A stretch of 64,000 nt of DNA from Pseudomonadales bacterium (GCA_002708905.1 PAPM01000014.1:1-64000), one strand, 5' to 3'. Positions 53,023 to 63,475 are shown, counted from the first letter of the stretch. The notes: generated by a model not told the origin, from the letters alone. Numbers and translations: made by a program.

Positions 53023-54045
53023 ATGAAAACAGAAGAAGCCAACACCATCCTAGTCACCGGCGCCAACGGTCTGATCGGCCGCTGGCTGGTGCCGGTTCTG
53101 CTGGACCGCGGCTATCAGGTAATCGCCGCCATGCGGCAAAGCCGGCACCGGGCGGAGGAATTCCAGGTCTGGGTACAACAACATACCCGCATGCCGTTTC
53201 AAGCCGAACGCCTGCAAATCTGCGAGTTCTCACTGGAACAAGTGGAAAGCCTGTTTCAGAGCCTGCCTGAACATGAGATTGTGGCGGTCTATCATTTGGC
53301 GGCAGCCTACCACTGGGGGCTGGATAAACAGTATGCCCACCGCGTGAACGTGGAAGCCAGCGAGCGCCTGATGGAGCAGGTAGCCACCCTTCCCAATCTG
53401 AAACGTTTTATCTGGATTGGCGGCTACCGCGTGGCCCAAGCGCCCAACCTCAGTCCGCAAAAACTCTACCAGACTCTGGGCGGCTATGAAGCCTCCAAAC
53501 TGCTTGCCCATCAGCATATGAAGCATAAAGCCGCCCAACTGAACTTGCCCTGGACGGCGTTGCATCCCTCCGCCGTGATCGGCGACAGCCAAACCGGGGA
53601 AACCATTCAACTGGTGGGCATCGGCGAGCTGATAAAACAGCTGCAGCAAAAGAAGCTACCGGTGCTGCCCGGTAACTCAAACACATTGGTGCCGCTGGTC
53701 CATGTGGATTTTGTGGCAGAGTTTGCCGCCCGCATACTGGAACATGAAGAAGCCATCCATCAGGAATACTGGCTATTGGATGACAATACCCCTGCCCTGC
53801 CCGCATTAATCGAGCGAATAGCCTCTCATCTGTCCCTCAAACCACCCAGGCTGCACATGCCGGTCTGGATACTGAAACGCCTGCCCGCCTTTATGCTGCC
53901 GGGTTCCAAGGAGTCACTTTCCTTTATTGCGGAGGACCGCTACAACATTGAATCCACCCTTCATCAAGCTCGAAAGATGGGAATCGACCACCTGTTGCCG
54001 ATCAACAACCTGGAAGCCTGGGTAGACCAGATAGCCGCTATGTAA
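53023..54045 (+). CDS. NAD-dependent epimerase/dehydratase family protein
   Basis: 340 residues, extended SDR: ILVTGANGLIGRWLVPVL (cofactor site), VYHLAAAYHWGLD, and GGYEASKLLAHQHM with the YxxxK pair. AGGAGA precedes the ATG. Under the TetR palindrome, so probably induced by the compound that the TetR protein senses. Substrate unknown. Confidence 0.88.
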   Translation: MKTEEANTILVTGANGLIGRWLVPVLLDRGYQVIAAMRQSRHRAEEFQVWVQQHTRMPFQAERLQICEFSLEQVESLFQSLPEHEIVAVYHLAAAYHWGLDKQYAHRVNVEASERLMEQVATLPNLKRFIWIGGYRVAQAPNLSPQKLYQTLGGYEASKLLAHQHMKHKAAQLNLPWTALHPSAVIGDSQTGETIQLVGIGELIKQLQQKKLPVLPGNSNTLVPLVHVDFVAEFAARILEHEEAIHQEYWLLDDNTPALPALIERIASHLSLKPPRLHMPVWILKRLPAFMLPGSKESLSFIAEDRYNIESTLHQARKMGIDHLLPINNLEAWVDQIAAM

Positions 54046-54198
54046 CCCTATAAATTCATACGCTTAAAGGTGCGTTGACACCTGCGCTCAACACCCCCTG
54101 CTGCCTTCTCGACCAACGTCTAATACCAAACCCCACTACGCTGGTTTAAAACGTTTAGTGTACAACGACAACAAAACAAGCATTCGGAGGGTTCGTAT

Positions 54199-54465
54199 AT
54201 GGCGTTCAAGAGCAAGGAAGACGCCGCCGCATACTGGTCTGCCAACGTTAAGCTGATGCTGACGTTATTGGCAGTGTGGTTTGTGGTGTCTTTTGGGTTT
54301 GGTGTGATTCTGGTTGATGTGTTGAATCAAATTAAAATCGGCGGTTACAAGCTTGGTTTCTGGTTTGCGCAACAAGGTTCCATCTACACCTTTGTGGTGT
54401 TGATCTTCGTCTATGCGAAGAAGATGGGCCAGTTGGATCGCAAATTTGGCGTGGAAGAGAAGTGA
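54199..54465 (+). CDS. DUF4212 small subunit of a sodium/solute symporter
   Basis: 88 residues with two membrane helices (LMLTLLAVWFVVSFGFGVIL; IYTFVVLIFVYAKKM) and the start SKEDAAAYWSANVKLML typical of DUF4212. GGAGGG before the ATG. DUF4212 proteins always accompany the large symporter encoded 11 bases downstream. Confidence 0.95.
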   Translation: MAFKSKEDAAAYWSANVKLMLTLLAVWFVVSFGFGVILVDVLNQIKIGGYKLGFWFAQQGSIYTFVVLIFVYAKKMGQLDRKFGVEEK

Positions 54466-54476
54466 GGTAACACACC

Positions 54477-56207
54477 ATGGATTTGCAGACCTTAACCTAT
54501 ATTGTGGTGGGCTTCACTTTTGCCCTGTACATCGGTATCGCCATTTGGGCCCGAGCCGGATCAACCAAAGATTTCTACGTGGCCGGTGGTGGGGTGCATC
54601 CCATCTCCAACGGCATGGCCACGGCAGCAGACTGGATGTCCGCCGCTTCCTTTATCTCCATGGCCGGTATGATTGCCTTCATGGGTTACGGCGGTTCCGT
54701 ATTCCTGATGGGCTGGACCGGTGGCTTCGTGCTGTTGGCCATGCTGTTGGCGCCCTACCTGCGTAAGTTCGGCAAGTTCACCGTGCCGGAGTTCATCGGT
54801 GATCGCTATTACTCCAAAGCGGCCCGCATCGTCGCCGTGGTGTGTCTGATCATTGCGTCGGTGACTTACGTAATCGGCCAGATGAAAGGGATCGGGGTAG
54901 CATTCTCCCGTTTCCTGCAGGTGGATTACGGCACTGGATTGTTGGTGGGCATGGGCATCGTATTCGTTTACGCGGTATTAGGTGGGATGAAAGGGATTAC
55001 CTATACCCAGATCGCACAATACTGCGTACTGATTTTTGCCTACACCATTCCCGCCATCTTTATTTCACTTAACCTCACCGGTAATCCAATTCCACAACTG
55101 GGCCTGGGCTCCACCATGTCGGGGACGGATACCTTCCTGCTCGACCGGCTGGATCAAGTGGTGACCGAGTTGGGGTTCCATGAGTACACGACGCAATCGA
55201 GGCTTAGTCAGCTCAATATGTTCGTGTACACCATGTCCCTGATGATCGGTACTGCGGGTCTGCCGCACGTTATCATCCGCTTCTTCACCGTACCCAAAGT
55301 AGCGGACGCCCGTAGTTCTGCAGGCTGGGCACTGGTGTTCATCACCATCCTGTACACTACAGCTCCAGCAGTGGCTGCCATGGCGCGCATGAACTTCATG
55401 AACACCATTGAGCCGACAGCAGGCAATTACATGACCTATGATGAACGCCCCAACTGGTTCAAAAACTGGGAAACCACAGGCTTGCTGGAATTCCAGGATA
55501 AGAACGGTGACGGCAAGATTCAGTACAGCGCCAACGCTGAAACCAATGAAATGGTGAAAGTGGACCGCGACATTATGGTACTGGCCAACCCTGAAATCGC
55601 CCGTCTGCCGAACTGGGTGATTGCCCTGGTGGCGGCCGGTGGCCTCGCGGCCGCACTGTCCACCGCCGCCGGTCTGTTGCTGGCGATCTCCTCCGCCATC
55701 TCCCATGATCTGTTAAAAGGGGTGTTCATGCCGGACATAGATGAGAAGAATGAGTTAATGGCCAGTCGTATTGCCATGGCCGGCGCCATCGGTGTAGCGG
55801 GGTATCTGGGCTTCAATCCGCCGGACTTCGCCGCCGGGACGGTGGCACTGGCCTTCGGTTTGGCCGCCTCCTCGATCTTCCCGGCGCTGATGATGGGTAT
55901 CTTCAACAAGCGTATCAACAAGGAAGGAGCCATTGCCGGTATGATCGCGGGCATCAGCGTCACCCTGCTGTATGTGTTCCAGCATCAGGGCGTCATGTTC
56001 GTGGCCAGCACCGCCTTCCTCGGCGATATGAAACCCAACTGGTTCTTCGGTATCGAACCCAATGCCTTCGGCGCCATCGGAGCCATTGTGAACTTTGCAG
56101 TCGCCTTCCTGGTATCCCGAGTGACTCAGGAACCCCCGGAGCACGTGCAGGAAATGGTGGAAAGCATTCGTATGCCAGCCGGTGCCGGTGAAGCTCAAGC
56201 CCATTAA
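54477..56207 (+). CDS. Sodium:solute symporter family protein (ActP/VC2705-like)
   Basis: 576 residues, about 13 membrane helices of the SSS/LeuT-like fold. Signature segments: FYVAGGGVHPISNGMATAADWMSAASF and the GLAAALSTAAGLLLAISSAISHD sodium-site helix. A polar insert (about 310-375) holds DKNGDGKIQ, an EF-hand-like stretch. Paired with DUF4212, this subgroup is usually annotated as an acetate or monocarboxylate symporter. Confidence 0.93.
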   Translation: MDLQTLTYIVVGFTFALYIGIAIWARAGSTKDFYVAGGGVHPISNGMATAADWMSAASFISMAGMIAFMGYGGSVFLMGWTGGFVLLAMLLAPYLRKFGKFTVPEFIGDRYYSKAARIVAVVCLIIASVTYVIGQMKGIGVAFSRFLQVDYGTGLLVGMGIVFVYAVLGGMKGITYTQIAQYCVLIFAYTIPAIFISLNLTGNPIPQLGLGSTMSGTDTFLLDRLDQVVTELGFHEYTTQSRLSQLNMFVYTMSLMIGTAGLPHVIIRFFTVPKVADARSSAGWALVFITILYTTAPAVAAMARMNFMNTIEPTAGNYMTYDERPNWFKNWETTGLLEFQDKNGDGKIQYSANAETNEMVKVDRDIMVLANPEIARLPNWVIALVAAGGLAAALSTAAGLLLAISSAISHDLLKGVFMPDIDEKNELMASRIAMAGAIGVAGYLGFNPPDFAAGTVALAFGLAASSIFPALMMGIFNKRINKEGAIAGMIAGISVTLLYVFQHQGVMFVASTAFLGDMKPNWFFGIEPNAFGAIGAIVNFAVAFLVSRVTQEPPEHVQEMVESIRMPAGAGEAQAH

Positions 56208-56230
56208 TCGCAACATCAAAATCGATCAAG

Positions 56231-56295
56231 GGCCCGGACACAATCCGGGCCACACCCGAAGCCTCCAACACCACAAGTACTGGGGGCTTTTTTTT
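56231..56295 (+). terminator. Double hairpin terminator after the symporter
   Basis: GGCCCGGA/TCCGGGCC (56231-56251) is followed by GCCTCCA (56261-56267) / TGGGGGC (56281-56287) and eight T. Confidence 0.85.
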
Positions 56296-56347
56296 AGGTG
56301 TTATCGGGTTATATTGGAAACACAAAAACAAGGACATCGAGCCATTC

Positions 56348-56842
56348 ATGTTTAAAAACAAACACATTATTGTAGCCATGATTGTGGCCCCTATTCTCGC
56401 CGTCATCGCCTATCTGGCCACGGATTCACTGGTGGGAGAGAAGCCCCACAAAGCCGAAGCCGGCAAATCCTATTCCCTGGTGGCATTGCCCAACTGTCGT
56501 TACCCCAGCGGTCATTGCACGCTGAAGAATGCGGAATTCAGTATTGACCTGAAAGTGGGACAGGCCGGCGTAAACAGGATGACCCTGAGCCTGGAGTCCA
56601 AGCATCCTCTGCAGGGTGTGAAAGCCGCCCTGGTGGCCACCGAGCAGGAAAGTGGCGAACCGGCCGACCTGGTTGCCACAGACGATACGGCCCTGCACTG
56701 GACCGTTGACTTGAGCGGTGATCACAGTGAACTGAGCAGGCTAAGACTGGTGGTCGCAGCGGCAGATTCCTTTTACTACGGTGAAACCGGGCTGGCGTTC
56801 ATCGATTACCAAACCAGTTTTGGTGAGGATTTCCGACATTAG
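56348..56842 (+). CDS. Membrane-anchored hypothetical protein
   Basis: 164 residues. One N-terminal membrane helix (HIIVAMIVAPILAVIAYLA), then a periplasmic beta-rich domain with two cysteines (LPNCRYPSGHCTLKNAEF) and a conserved-looking YYGETGLAFIDYQTSF end. No family assigned with confidence. It follows the symporter terminator, so it has its own promoter. Confidence 0.75.
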   Translation: MFKNKHIIVAMIVAPILAVIAYLATDSLVGEKPHKAEAGKSYSLVALPNCRYPSGHCTLKNAEFSIDLKVGQAGVNRMTLSLESKHPLQGVKAALVATEQESGEPADLVATDDTALHWTVDLSGDHSELSRLRLVVAAADSFYYGETGLAFIDYQTSFGEDFRH

Positions 56843-57080
56843 TCCCGTTTGTATCTTGCGGTTTACCTGTTTGTTTTCTTTTAACGGAAGAAAGAAGTGT
56901 CGAATTTTTTTTCACTAAACTGTCACATATCCGGGCGCGCACTTTCTAATTGGTTGTAATTTAAACGGTTTCAGAAAGCGGCCCGTTATATGCAATTTCA
57001 TTCCTATGCCGAAACTTTTTATTCGGCCAATTGAATACATTTTGTTTTTTAGTGTTTATCCAATTGGGGGGTGAGTTGTT

Positions 57081-57206
57081 ATGACTCCATTGTTCAAAAT
57101 GTTCTTGATGTGCTCCGCCGCGCTATTGGCAGCCATCAATGTGGCAGATGCCTTTATCGTTGACCAGACGCAGGAAACATTGGCGTCTTTGGAACTGGTT
57201 GAATAA
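57081..57206 (+). CDS. Small 41-residue signal-peptide-like protein
   Basis: ATG 57081 follows a strong GGGGGGTGAG. The first part (MTPLFKMFLMCSAALLAAIN) is a hydrophobic export or membrane segment, followed by a short acidic tail ending LELVE. Too short for database-style recognition by eye. Flanked by A/T-rich sequence; the 240 bases before it contain no gene. Confidence 0.45.
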   Translation: MTPLFKMFLMCSAALLAAINVADAFIVDQTQETLASLELVE

Positions 57207-57246
57207 GCGCTAACGCCATAGCAACTGCGACAAGCCATTCCTACTT

Positions 57247-58821
57247 TCAGAAGTGCGCCTGATAGCTGAGCTCAAACAGATAGGCGCGCACTTCTGTTTT
57301 TATATTCACACCAGCGTAGGGGTTATAGATAAGCTGGTTGTAGTCATTGGCATTGGTACTGGTGTTGTCCGCTGCACTGTTTTCTGAAACCAGCATGCCA
57401 ACCCCCACTTCCAATAACGTATTCTGTTTCGGTACGTAAGAAAATCCGGCACCCACCAGATAGGCTGCACCAAACGGTGCCATGTAATCCACTTTATCTC
57501 GGGGAATGGAATTACCGCGGTCTTCATAACCAAAGCGCAAGGCCAGTCGGTCATTGTATTGATGCTCCATGCCCAGCGCCCAACTCCAAACACTTTGATA
57601 ACCTCTGGGAAAAGACAACGACGTATTGCTCACCTGCTCCGGCGCCAGAAAACTCAGCACCGGAAGAAAATCCGGCGGCGTTTCAAATTCCAGTTTGAAC
57701 TCATCCCACTTCGCCGTATCCGTCCATTTGATATCCGTGTTCAGCTTCCAGTTCGATGTCACATCCACACTGATGCCCATTGCAAAATGTTGCGGCACCG
57801 TAAACTCCAGTGAGGCCTCGCCTTCCTCCACAGCAACCCCTTTCGGCAGTGCCAACAAGCCGGTCGCCACGTCACCGATCACCGTACTGTTCAAGCCACC
57901 AAAAAATCCAAGCCAGTCCTCACCATAGGTAATTTTGTAATCCCCTGACAGTTTTTTACTGGCACCACTCTGGTAAACCATACCTACGCTCAACCAATCG
58001 TAGGGTTCCCACAGCAGCCCGAGGTTAAAGGAAGGATTCAAATAGTTTTCCACCTCGACCTGAATATTGCCGATGTCTGTAAAAGGTCCCAGATCACCCT
58101 GGCATAGATCCACCACATCGGAAATCTCCGGAAACTGACACAACAAGCCGGTGAAGCTGTCCACCCCCACCAGGATGGCATTGGGCAAGCGGAAATCCAG
58201 ATCGATGCCGACTCCGGTATAGTTGAAGTGAAGCCCCATCCCAAATGTCAGATCTTCACTAATGGGAAAAGCGATGGTCGGTGAAAAATACGTGAGATGG
58301 GTCAGCCCCAGTTGATTGCCCTGATAACGCAATGGACCATTTTCTTGCCGCGTATAACCTACGATCATGGGTGCAAAAACAGAACTGCCAATGACAAACC
58401 TGCCGGAATTCATCTCCACAGCGGCCCCTCCCAAGGGCGCAGCCAAGACAGGAATTTCCGTCATGCCAAAGAAGGGCAACATCACTGACACGTCAGAGGT
58501 GGAAGTCTCGCCTTCGGCAACCGGATCGGCATCGTAGTCATAGCCGAACTGATCCATCAATTGCTTATACCGTTCTGAGCGTTCCACATTACCGCTGATG
58601 GCGAATTGGCCGGCAATCACTTTCAGTTGATATTGGCGGCCTTTAATCTTGTACAAACCCGCCGGGTTGAAATGAATGGAATCTATCCCCGGCGTATCGG
58701 CCGTTACCGCATTGGCCAGCGACAGCGCTTTGGCACTGCCCACTGTCAGGTTCTGCGCCAGTTGGGCTTGCGCCAACGCCGACGTACACAACAGAATGCA
58801 TCCCAATATTCGTGTTTTCAT
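57247..58821 (-). CDS. FadL/OMPP1/TodX-type outer membrane transporter
   Basis: 524 residues from ATG 58821. The signal peptide ends around AQAQ. The mature start NLTVGSAKALSLANAVTADTPGIDSIHFNPAGL has the FadL NPA motif, and alternating beta strands end in a terminal aromatic residue (SYQAHF). FadL proteins take up long-chain fatty acids and hydrocarbons. An extra acidic loop with two cysteines (near residues 240-250) is unusual. Co-oriented with the lipoprotein hydrolase at 58859-60565, 37 bases apart. Confidence 0.92.
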   Translation of the reverse strand: MKTRILGCILLCTSALAQAQLAQNLTVGSAKALSLANAVTADTPGIDSIHFNPAGLYKIKGRQYQLKVIAGQFAISGNVERSERYKQLMDQFGYDYDADPVAEGETSTSDVSVMLPFFGMTEIPVLAAPLGGAAVEMNSGRFVIGSSVFAPMIVGYTRQENGPLRYQGNQLGLTHLTYFSPTIAFPISEDLTFGMGLHFNYTGVGIDLDFRLPNAILVGVDSFTGLLCQFPEISDVVDLCQGDLGPFTDIGNIQVEVENYLNPSFNLGLLWEPYDWLSVGMVYQSGASKKLSGDYKITYGEDWLGFFGGLNSTVIGDVATGLLALPKGVAVEEGEASLEFTVPQHFAMGISVDVTSNWKLNTDIKWTDTAKWDEFKLEFETPPDFLPVLSFLAPEQVSNTSLSFPRGYQSVWSWALGMEHQYNDRLALRFGYEDRGNSIPRDKVDYMAPFGAAYLVGAGFSYVPKQNTLLEVGVGMLVSENSAADNTSTNANDYNQLIYNPYAGVNIKTEVRAYLFELSYQAHF

Positions 58822-58858
58822 AGTCTTTTTATTATTGTACAATTTTAATATTTAGCGA

Positions 58859-60565
58859 TTAACGCAACGCGCCGGGCTTGGGCAACCAGACTTCGCCCTG
58901 AACACTGGCCTTTGCAAACCAGCCCTCTGGATTCCAAAAATACTGTCCGCTGAATCCCTGCAGCACCAGGCCCACCGTATCGCCTGCTTGCAGCTGGTGA
59001 CTGATGGGGGGCAACGTCTGGCGATATACACCATCACCGGTTAGCGGTAAAAATTGTTCACTGACGACCTTCACCTGAAAGCTGTCCATCTGACGCACGC
59101 CGATACCGATAAGCAATACCCCATCCCGGTCGCTGTCAGTGGTAGTCATGTGCAGATTGATTTTGGGAACCCCGATCAAATGGTCCGCTTGCCCTACCAC
59201 GGTAAGCGGCACAAAGGCCTGCCGCAGAAAGCCGCCGCGCATGCTCTGCTCTTCAATGGGATCAGGCTCACGATCAAAGCGAAAAGCACTGGCCAGATAA
59301 TCCAGCGGTGACATAATCACTTCGAACATACCGGACTGCACCAGATTCACCTCTGACGAGGGCAACCAAAAATCCTCAACACCCTGCGGCAGATCTTCCA
59401 ACACATAACCCTGATCATCCGTAGTGGCTGCACACAGGCGGGGAATATCCGATGCCACATCGGCATGCTGTTTCAACTTTTCATCGAACCAGCGTACGAT
59501 GGCATCCTGCAATGCAAAACTCTGCCCATCACAGGTAATACTGGGTTGCGTGTTATAGAGGGGCATACCGGTCCAGGACTGCACCGGCCAAATGGCTTTA
59601 TGACCATCGAGAATAGCGAGCAAACGGGTGTCATGTTGACTTCTGCGAGCACACTGCCAATTATCATAGCCCTGGCTCACATCAAACAGGGCATCACTGA
59701 AACCCTGAATAAACAATGCGTCTGCCTGCACGGTTTTACCCTGATCACAATAAAAACTGGGACTGCGGATGGCCATGTCCTGACGTACTGTTTCATTCAG
59801 ATAACCGCCGAACATGTCGAGATAGGCATCTTCGAACATCATATCAAAATCGAAAAAGCTATTGATGTTGCCGAAGCTGAACAACAAGAACGCCCAATGG
59901 CTTTTTACCAAACCATTGGGAGCAAAGGCCGAGGGAAGATCATACCAGGTGGTGATGGGCACGATGGCATCAATGCGCGCGTCCATCATGCTGCCGAGGA
60001 TAGTGGCACCACCGCCATAACTTTCCCCCAGCATGCCGATATAAGGTTTGGCGTCAGCATTGCGGTGCAAACGGGGCAGGAAATCATCGATCCAGTTAAT
60101 CACGCTGCTGACATCCCGCACTTCATGTTCCGGGTCCATCAAGTGCACTTGCCCGTCACTGGAACCAAATCCACGGGAATCGTAAGACACCACCCAGTAG
60201 CCATGCCGCCAGGCTTCCACCGCCGCTTCCCCGGAGAGGATCAACTGGCCATATACACTCACCGGTCCATCCGCCCGAAAGGCCCCGAAACCATGGGCAT
60301 GGATAATCACTGGCGCCGTCTCGCCTTCCGTCAAGGCCGGCTGGAATACGGTGGCGGTCAGTTCCAGGCCGTCATGGGTAGGGATGATTACATCAAAGTA
60401 GGTGGCTTCGGTGGGTTGTTGACCCAGCCCCTGGTAATGGGGCTTTACATCCATGCTGCTGCAACCAGCCAGCAACAATATCACCACCAAAGTGATGGCG
60501 ATTTTTTTAAATCCCGGATACCACAGCATTCCCGGTAAACCCCGTCTCGTTCTTATCGGAGTCAT
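58859..60565 (-). CDS. CocE/NonD-type alpha/beta hydrolase lipoprotein
   Basis: 568 residues. Lipoprotein signal with LAGC (C35); MTPIRT start at 60565, or ATG 60529 giving a tighter signal. Hydrolase core: HAHGFGAFRADG, SYDSRGFGSSDG, nucleophile S182 in GESYGG, and a C-terminal beta-sandwich of the Xaa-Pro peptidase family. Family members cleave esters or peptides. Being next to a FadL channel, it may process an ester before uptake, which is inference. Confidence 0.88.
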   Translation of the reverse strand: MTPIRTRRGLPGMLWYPGFKKIAITLVVILLLAGCSSMDVKPHYQGLGQQPTEATYFDVIIPTHDGLELTATVFQPALTEGETAPVIIHAHGFGAFRADGPVSVYGQLILSGEAAVEAWRHGYWVVSYDSRGFGSSDGQVHLMDPEHEVRDVSSVINWIDDFLPRLHRNADAKPYIGMLGESYGGGATILGSMMDARIDAIVPITTWYDLPSAFAPNGLVKSHWAFLLFSFGNINSFFDFDMMFEDAYLDMFGGYLNETVRQDMAIRSPSFYCDQGKTVQADALFIQGFSDALFDVSQGYDNWQCARRSQHDTRLLAILDGHKAIWPVQSWTGMPLYNTQPSITCDGQSFALQDAIVRWFDEKLKQHADVASDIPRLCAATTDDQGYVLEDLPQGVEDFWLPSSEVNLVQSGMFEVIMSPLDYLASAFRFDREPDPIEEQSMRGGFLRQAFVPLTVVGQADHLIGVPKINLHMTTTDSDRDGVLLIGIGVRQMDSFQVKVVSEQFLPLTGDGVYRQTLPPISHQLQAGDTVGLVLQGFSGQYFWNPEGWFAKASVQGEVWLPKPGALR

Positions 60566-60658
60566 GCTATTGGGTTGACCGGGGTGCTGCCTAGTCCAAA
60601 TGAATGAGATTCAGTGAGTTTTTGTGACCAGCTAGTTTTACTGGCAGTGCTATGACAT

Positions 60659-61420
60659 TTAGGTTTTCAGACGATAGCCGGTTTTAAAGATCCACCACAC
60701 CCCTGCCAAGCACAAAACAAGAAAGAGAGCAGTCATCCCCAGGCTCACCGCCACATTCACATCCGCCACGCCGTAGAAACTCCAACGGAAACCACTGATC
60801 AGGTATACCACCGGATTGAACAAGGTGATGGTTTGCCAGATTGGCGGCAGCATATTGATGGAATAAAAGCTGCCACCCAGAAAAGCCAGCGGCGTCACCA
60901 CCATCAACGGAATCAATTGCAGTTTTTCAAAGCCATCGGCCCAGATACCGATAATAAAACCAAACAGGCTGAAGGTGATGGAGGTGAGGATCAGGAAGCT
61001 TAACATCCAGATCGGATGCTGAATGTGGTAATCCACAAAAAAGCGCGCCGTCACCAGGATCAACAGGCCCACAATCAAGGACTTGGTAGCGGCCGCTCCC
61101 ACATAGCCCATTAAAATTTCCACGAAGGAAATCGGTGCCGATAGCACTTCATAAATGGTACCGGCAAAGCGGGGAAAATAAATTCCAAACGATGCATTGG
61201 AAATGCTTTGCGTGAGCAAGGTAAACATCACCAGGCCGGGGATAATAAACGCGCCGTACTCGACTCCATCAATGGCCACCATACGGGAACCAATAGCCGA
61301 ACCGAACACAATAAAATACAACGACGTGGACAACACCGGCGAGGCAATGCTCTGCATCAGGGTGCGCCAGGTGCGGGCCATCTCAAATTTATAGATGGCG
61401 CGGACTGCGTAAAAATTCAT
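60659..61420 (-). CDS. ABC-2 type permease (YadH-like)
   Basis: 253 residues, six membrane helices: start [28 protein letters not shown], and [20 protein letters not shown]. The start overlaps the stop of the ATPase gene (ATGA). YadGH-type exporters with unknown cargo. Confidence 0.93.
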   Translation of the reverse strand: MNFYAVRAIYKFEMARTWRTLMQSIASPVLSTSLYFIVFGSAIGSRMVAIDGVEYGAFIIPGLVMFTLLTQSISNASFGIYFPRFAGTIYEVLSAPISFVEILMGYVGAAATKSLIVGLLILVTARFFVDYHIQHPIWMLSFLILTSITFSLFGFIIGIWADGFEKLQLIPLMVVTPLAFLGGSFYSINMLPPIWQTITLFNPVVYLISGFRWSFYGVADVNVAVSLGMTALFLVLCLAGVWWIFKTGYRLKT

Positions 61421-62355
61421 GCCGTGGCCTCCCGACTGCCTCGTACCAGATTCACAAAAATCTCCTCCAGGGAACTTTCACTGGAATGCAAATCACGAAA
61501 ATCGATGCCGTTTTTGTTCAGCTCCCGCAACACCTGGGCAATCCCGGTCTCTTCGCTTTGCACATCGAAAGTGAAGGTTAACGCGCTGCCGTCTTCTGAC
61601 AGGCTCAACGGATAGTTTTCCAGTGCTGCAGGAATGGCCTTTAATGGTTGCTGCAGATACAGTGTCAATTGCTTCTTGCCCAATTTCTGCATCAGGGATT
61701 TTTTCTCATCCACCACCACGATTTCACCTTTGTTGATGACACCGATGCGATCCGCCATCTCTTCGGCTTCTTCAATGTAGTGAGTGGTGAGGATAATGGT
61801 CACGCCCTGCTCCCGCAGCTCCCGCACCATATTCCACATGTCCCGCCGCAGCTCCACATCCACACCCGCCGTCGGTTCATCGAGGAACAGAATCCTGGGC
61901 TCATGGGACAGCGCCTTGGCGATCAGTACCCGCCGCTTCATGCCACCGGATAATTCCATAATTCGATTATTGCGCTTGTCCCACAGGGACAAGTCTTTCA
62001 GCACTTTCTCTATGTAAGCGTCATTGCGTGGCTTGCCGAATAAACCGCGGCTGAACGACACCGTGCTCCAGACACTTTCAAATGAATCCGTGGACAATTC
62101 CTGGGGCACCAGGCCAATGATGGAACGGGCCGCCCGATATTCGGTTACCACGTCATGGCCATCCGCCAGCACCTGGCCTTCACTGGGATTAACAATGCCG
62201 CAGATGATGCTGATCAGAGTGGTCTTGCCGGCGCCGTTGGGCCCCAGCAACGCAAATATTTCACCGCGATGAATATCCAGGTTGATATTTTTCAGAGCCT
62301 GGAAGCCACCTTCGTATACTTTGGATAAATTCCGAACGGAAATAACCGGTTGCAC
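61417..62355 (-). CDS. ABC transporter ATP-binding protein (YadG-like)
   Basis: 312 residues. Walker [10 protein letters not shown] (38-46), Q-loop VPQELS, signature LSGGMKRR (135-142), Walker B ILFLDEP (D159-E160) and H-loop [10 protein letters not shown]. The C-terminal ~80 residues form a regulatory extension ending in [13 protein letters not shown] start at 62355 with AAGGA before it. Confidence 0.95.
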   Translation of the reverse strand: MQPVISVRNLSKVYEGGFQALKNINLDIHRGEIFALLGPNGAGKTTLISIICGIVNPSEGQVLADGHDVVTEYRAARSIIGLVPQELSTDSFESVWSTVSFSRGLFGKPRNDAYIEKVLKDLSLWDKRNNRIMELSGGMKRRVLIAKALSHEPRILFLDEPTAGVDVELRRDMWNMVRELREQGVTIILTTHYIEEAEEMADRIGVINKGEIVVVDEKKSLMQKLGKKQLTLYLQQPLKAIPAALENYPLSLSEDGSALTFTFDVQSEETGIAQVLRELNKNGIDFRDLHSSESSLEEIFVNLVRGSREATA

Positions 62356-62478
62356 GCTGAATTCCTTTTTGCCTGTTCAAAACATGTTGATCGTTCAAAA
62401 CGCAAGGACAGAAAGACTAACAGAGCGCTGCTCAGTTCGACAGGTGCATTAATGCCAATAGCGTACAGCCGGGGAGAA

Positions 62479-62512
62479 GAAAAAATGCGCCGGCCAAAAG
62501 CGCAACCGGCGC
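62479..62512 (-). terminator. Terminator of the MpaB-family gene
   Basis: GCGCCGG (62487-62493) / CCGGCGC (62506-62512). On the minus strand it runs into six T. Confidence 0.85.
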
Positions 62513-62539
62513 GAAGGTTTAGAGTAGGCTAATAAGGGC

Positions 62540-63475
62540 TTACAACTGATAGGCTTCCGGATGCTCTTTCGCATCCCGTACGACGCGCCAGATGGAAGGC
62601 AGATACTGCTTCTCTTCCGGCAACATGGGATAAAAAGTACGAACGGTCCAGGCGAATGACTTGAACATCATCTGATCCAGCTTGTTGTAACGCAGGCCAA
62701 TGCGCTCACGGAACTGCTCGGGCAAGGTGCCGACAATCACCTTGTGCTGGGTATATCCCCACACCAGGGCAATGGCTTTCCACAGCGGCATAGGCATCCT
62801 GGAGTTGGGGGGACGTGGATAATGCTTGTAGATGAACAGCGGGTCCAGCAAATCATCCAGCACCGGGCCTTTAATCAACACGTTGTCCAGGATGTGATGG
62901 TATCGCTCCCAGTATTCCGCTTCCGTCTGCGGCAGGCTGCGATCTATGATGCCCAGCATGGTGCCCAGGGCTTTCCACTCTTCGAACAACATGGCACGCT
63001 CTTTCGGCGTCAACCTGTGATTGCTGAAGAAGCGATACAAACGCAATAATGCATCGTAGCCGGTCATATGTACAAAGGCGTAGGCTTCGGGATCCAGCGC
63101 GTGGTACTTCTTGCCGCTGGTGTCGGTGCCTTTGATGGAGCGATGCAGCTCCCGCAGGCGCACCCCCATATCAATGGCGTCCTGGGGTTTGGAGTACACC
63201 ACCGGCCACAACAATTTAAGGGAATCCTTGGCACGACCCCAGGGATTCAGCTTGTACTTCTTGTCAACGCTCACCGCCCGATCCACCATGGGGTGTGCCG
63301 ACTGCAGGATAAACGCCTGGGGCAGAATGAACTGATACAAATAGGTACCGAAATCCCGCCACATCAGGGAGTCAGGCCCAAGCTTCTTAATCGCGTTTTC
63401 CGCGTCCAGATTACTGGCTTTAACGGATTTGATTTCAACCACGCTATCGGCGGTGATCGAATGGGAGGTAGACAT
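62540..63475 (-). CDS. Oxygenase MpaB family protein (DUF2236)
   Basis: 311 residues from ATG 63475 (AGGAG upstream). DUF2236 landmarks: MWRDFGTYLYQFILPQAFILQSAHPMVDRAV near the start (haem-proximal region), LRELHRSIKGTD, and a central YAFVHMTGYDALLRLY. The family includes latex-clearing-protein-like haem oxygenases and the fungal MpaB. No signal peptide. The substrate is unknown. Confidence 0.9.
   Translation of the reverse strand: MSTSHSITADSVVEIKSVKASNLDAENAIKKLGPDSLMWRDFGTYLYQFILPQAFILQSAHPMVDRAVSVDKKYKLNPWGRAKDSLKLLWPVVYSKPQDAIDMGVRLRELHRSIKGTDTSGKKYHALDPEAYAFVHMTGYDALLRLYRFFSNHRLTPKERAMLFEEWKALGTMLGIIDRSLPQTEAEYWERYHHILDNVLIKGPVLDDLLDPLFIYKHYPRPPNSRMPMPLWKAIALVWGYTQHKVIVGTLPEQFRERIGLRYNKLDQMMFKSFAWTVRTFYPMLPEEKQYLPSIWRVVRDAKEHPEAYQL

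Noticed and set aside
56900-57075. Single CTGTCAC as a PhoB box upstream of the 41-residue protein
   Set aside because: A Pho box needs two 7-bp repeats with 4-base spacing; only one was found.
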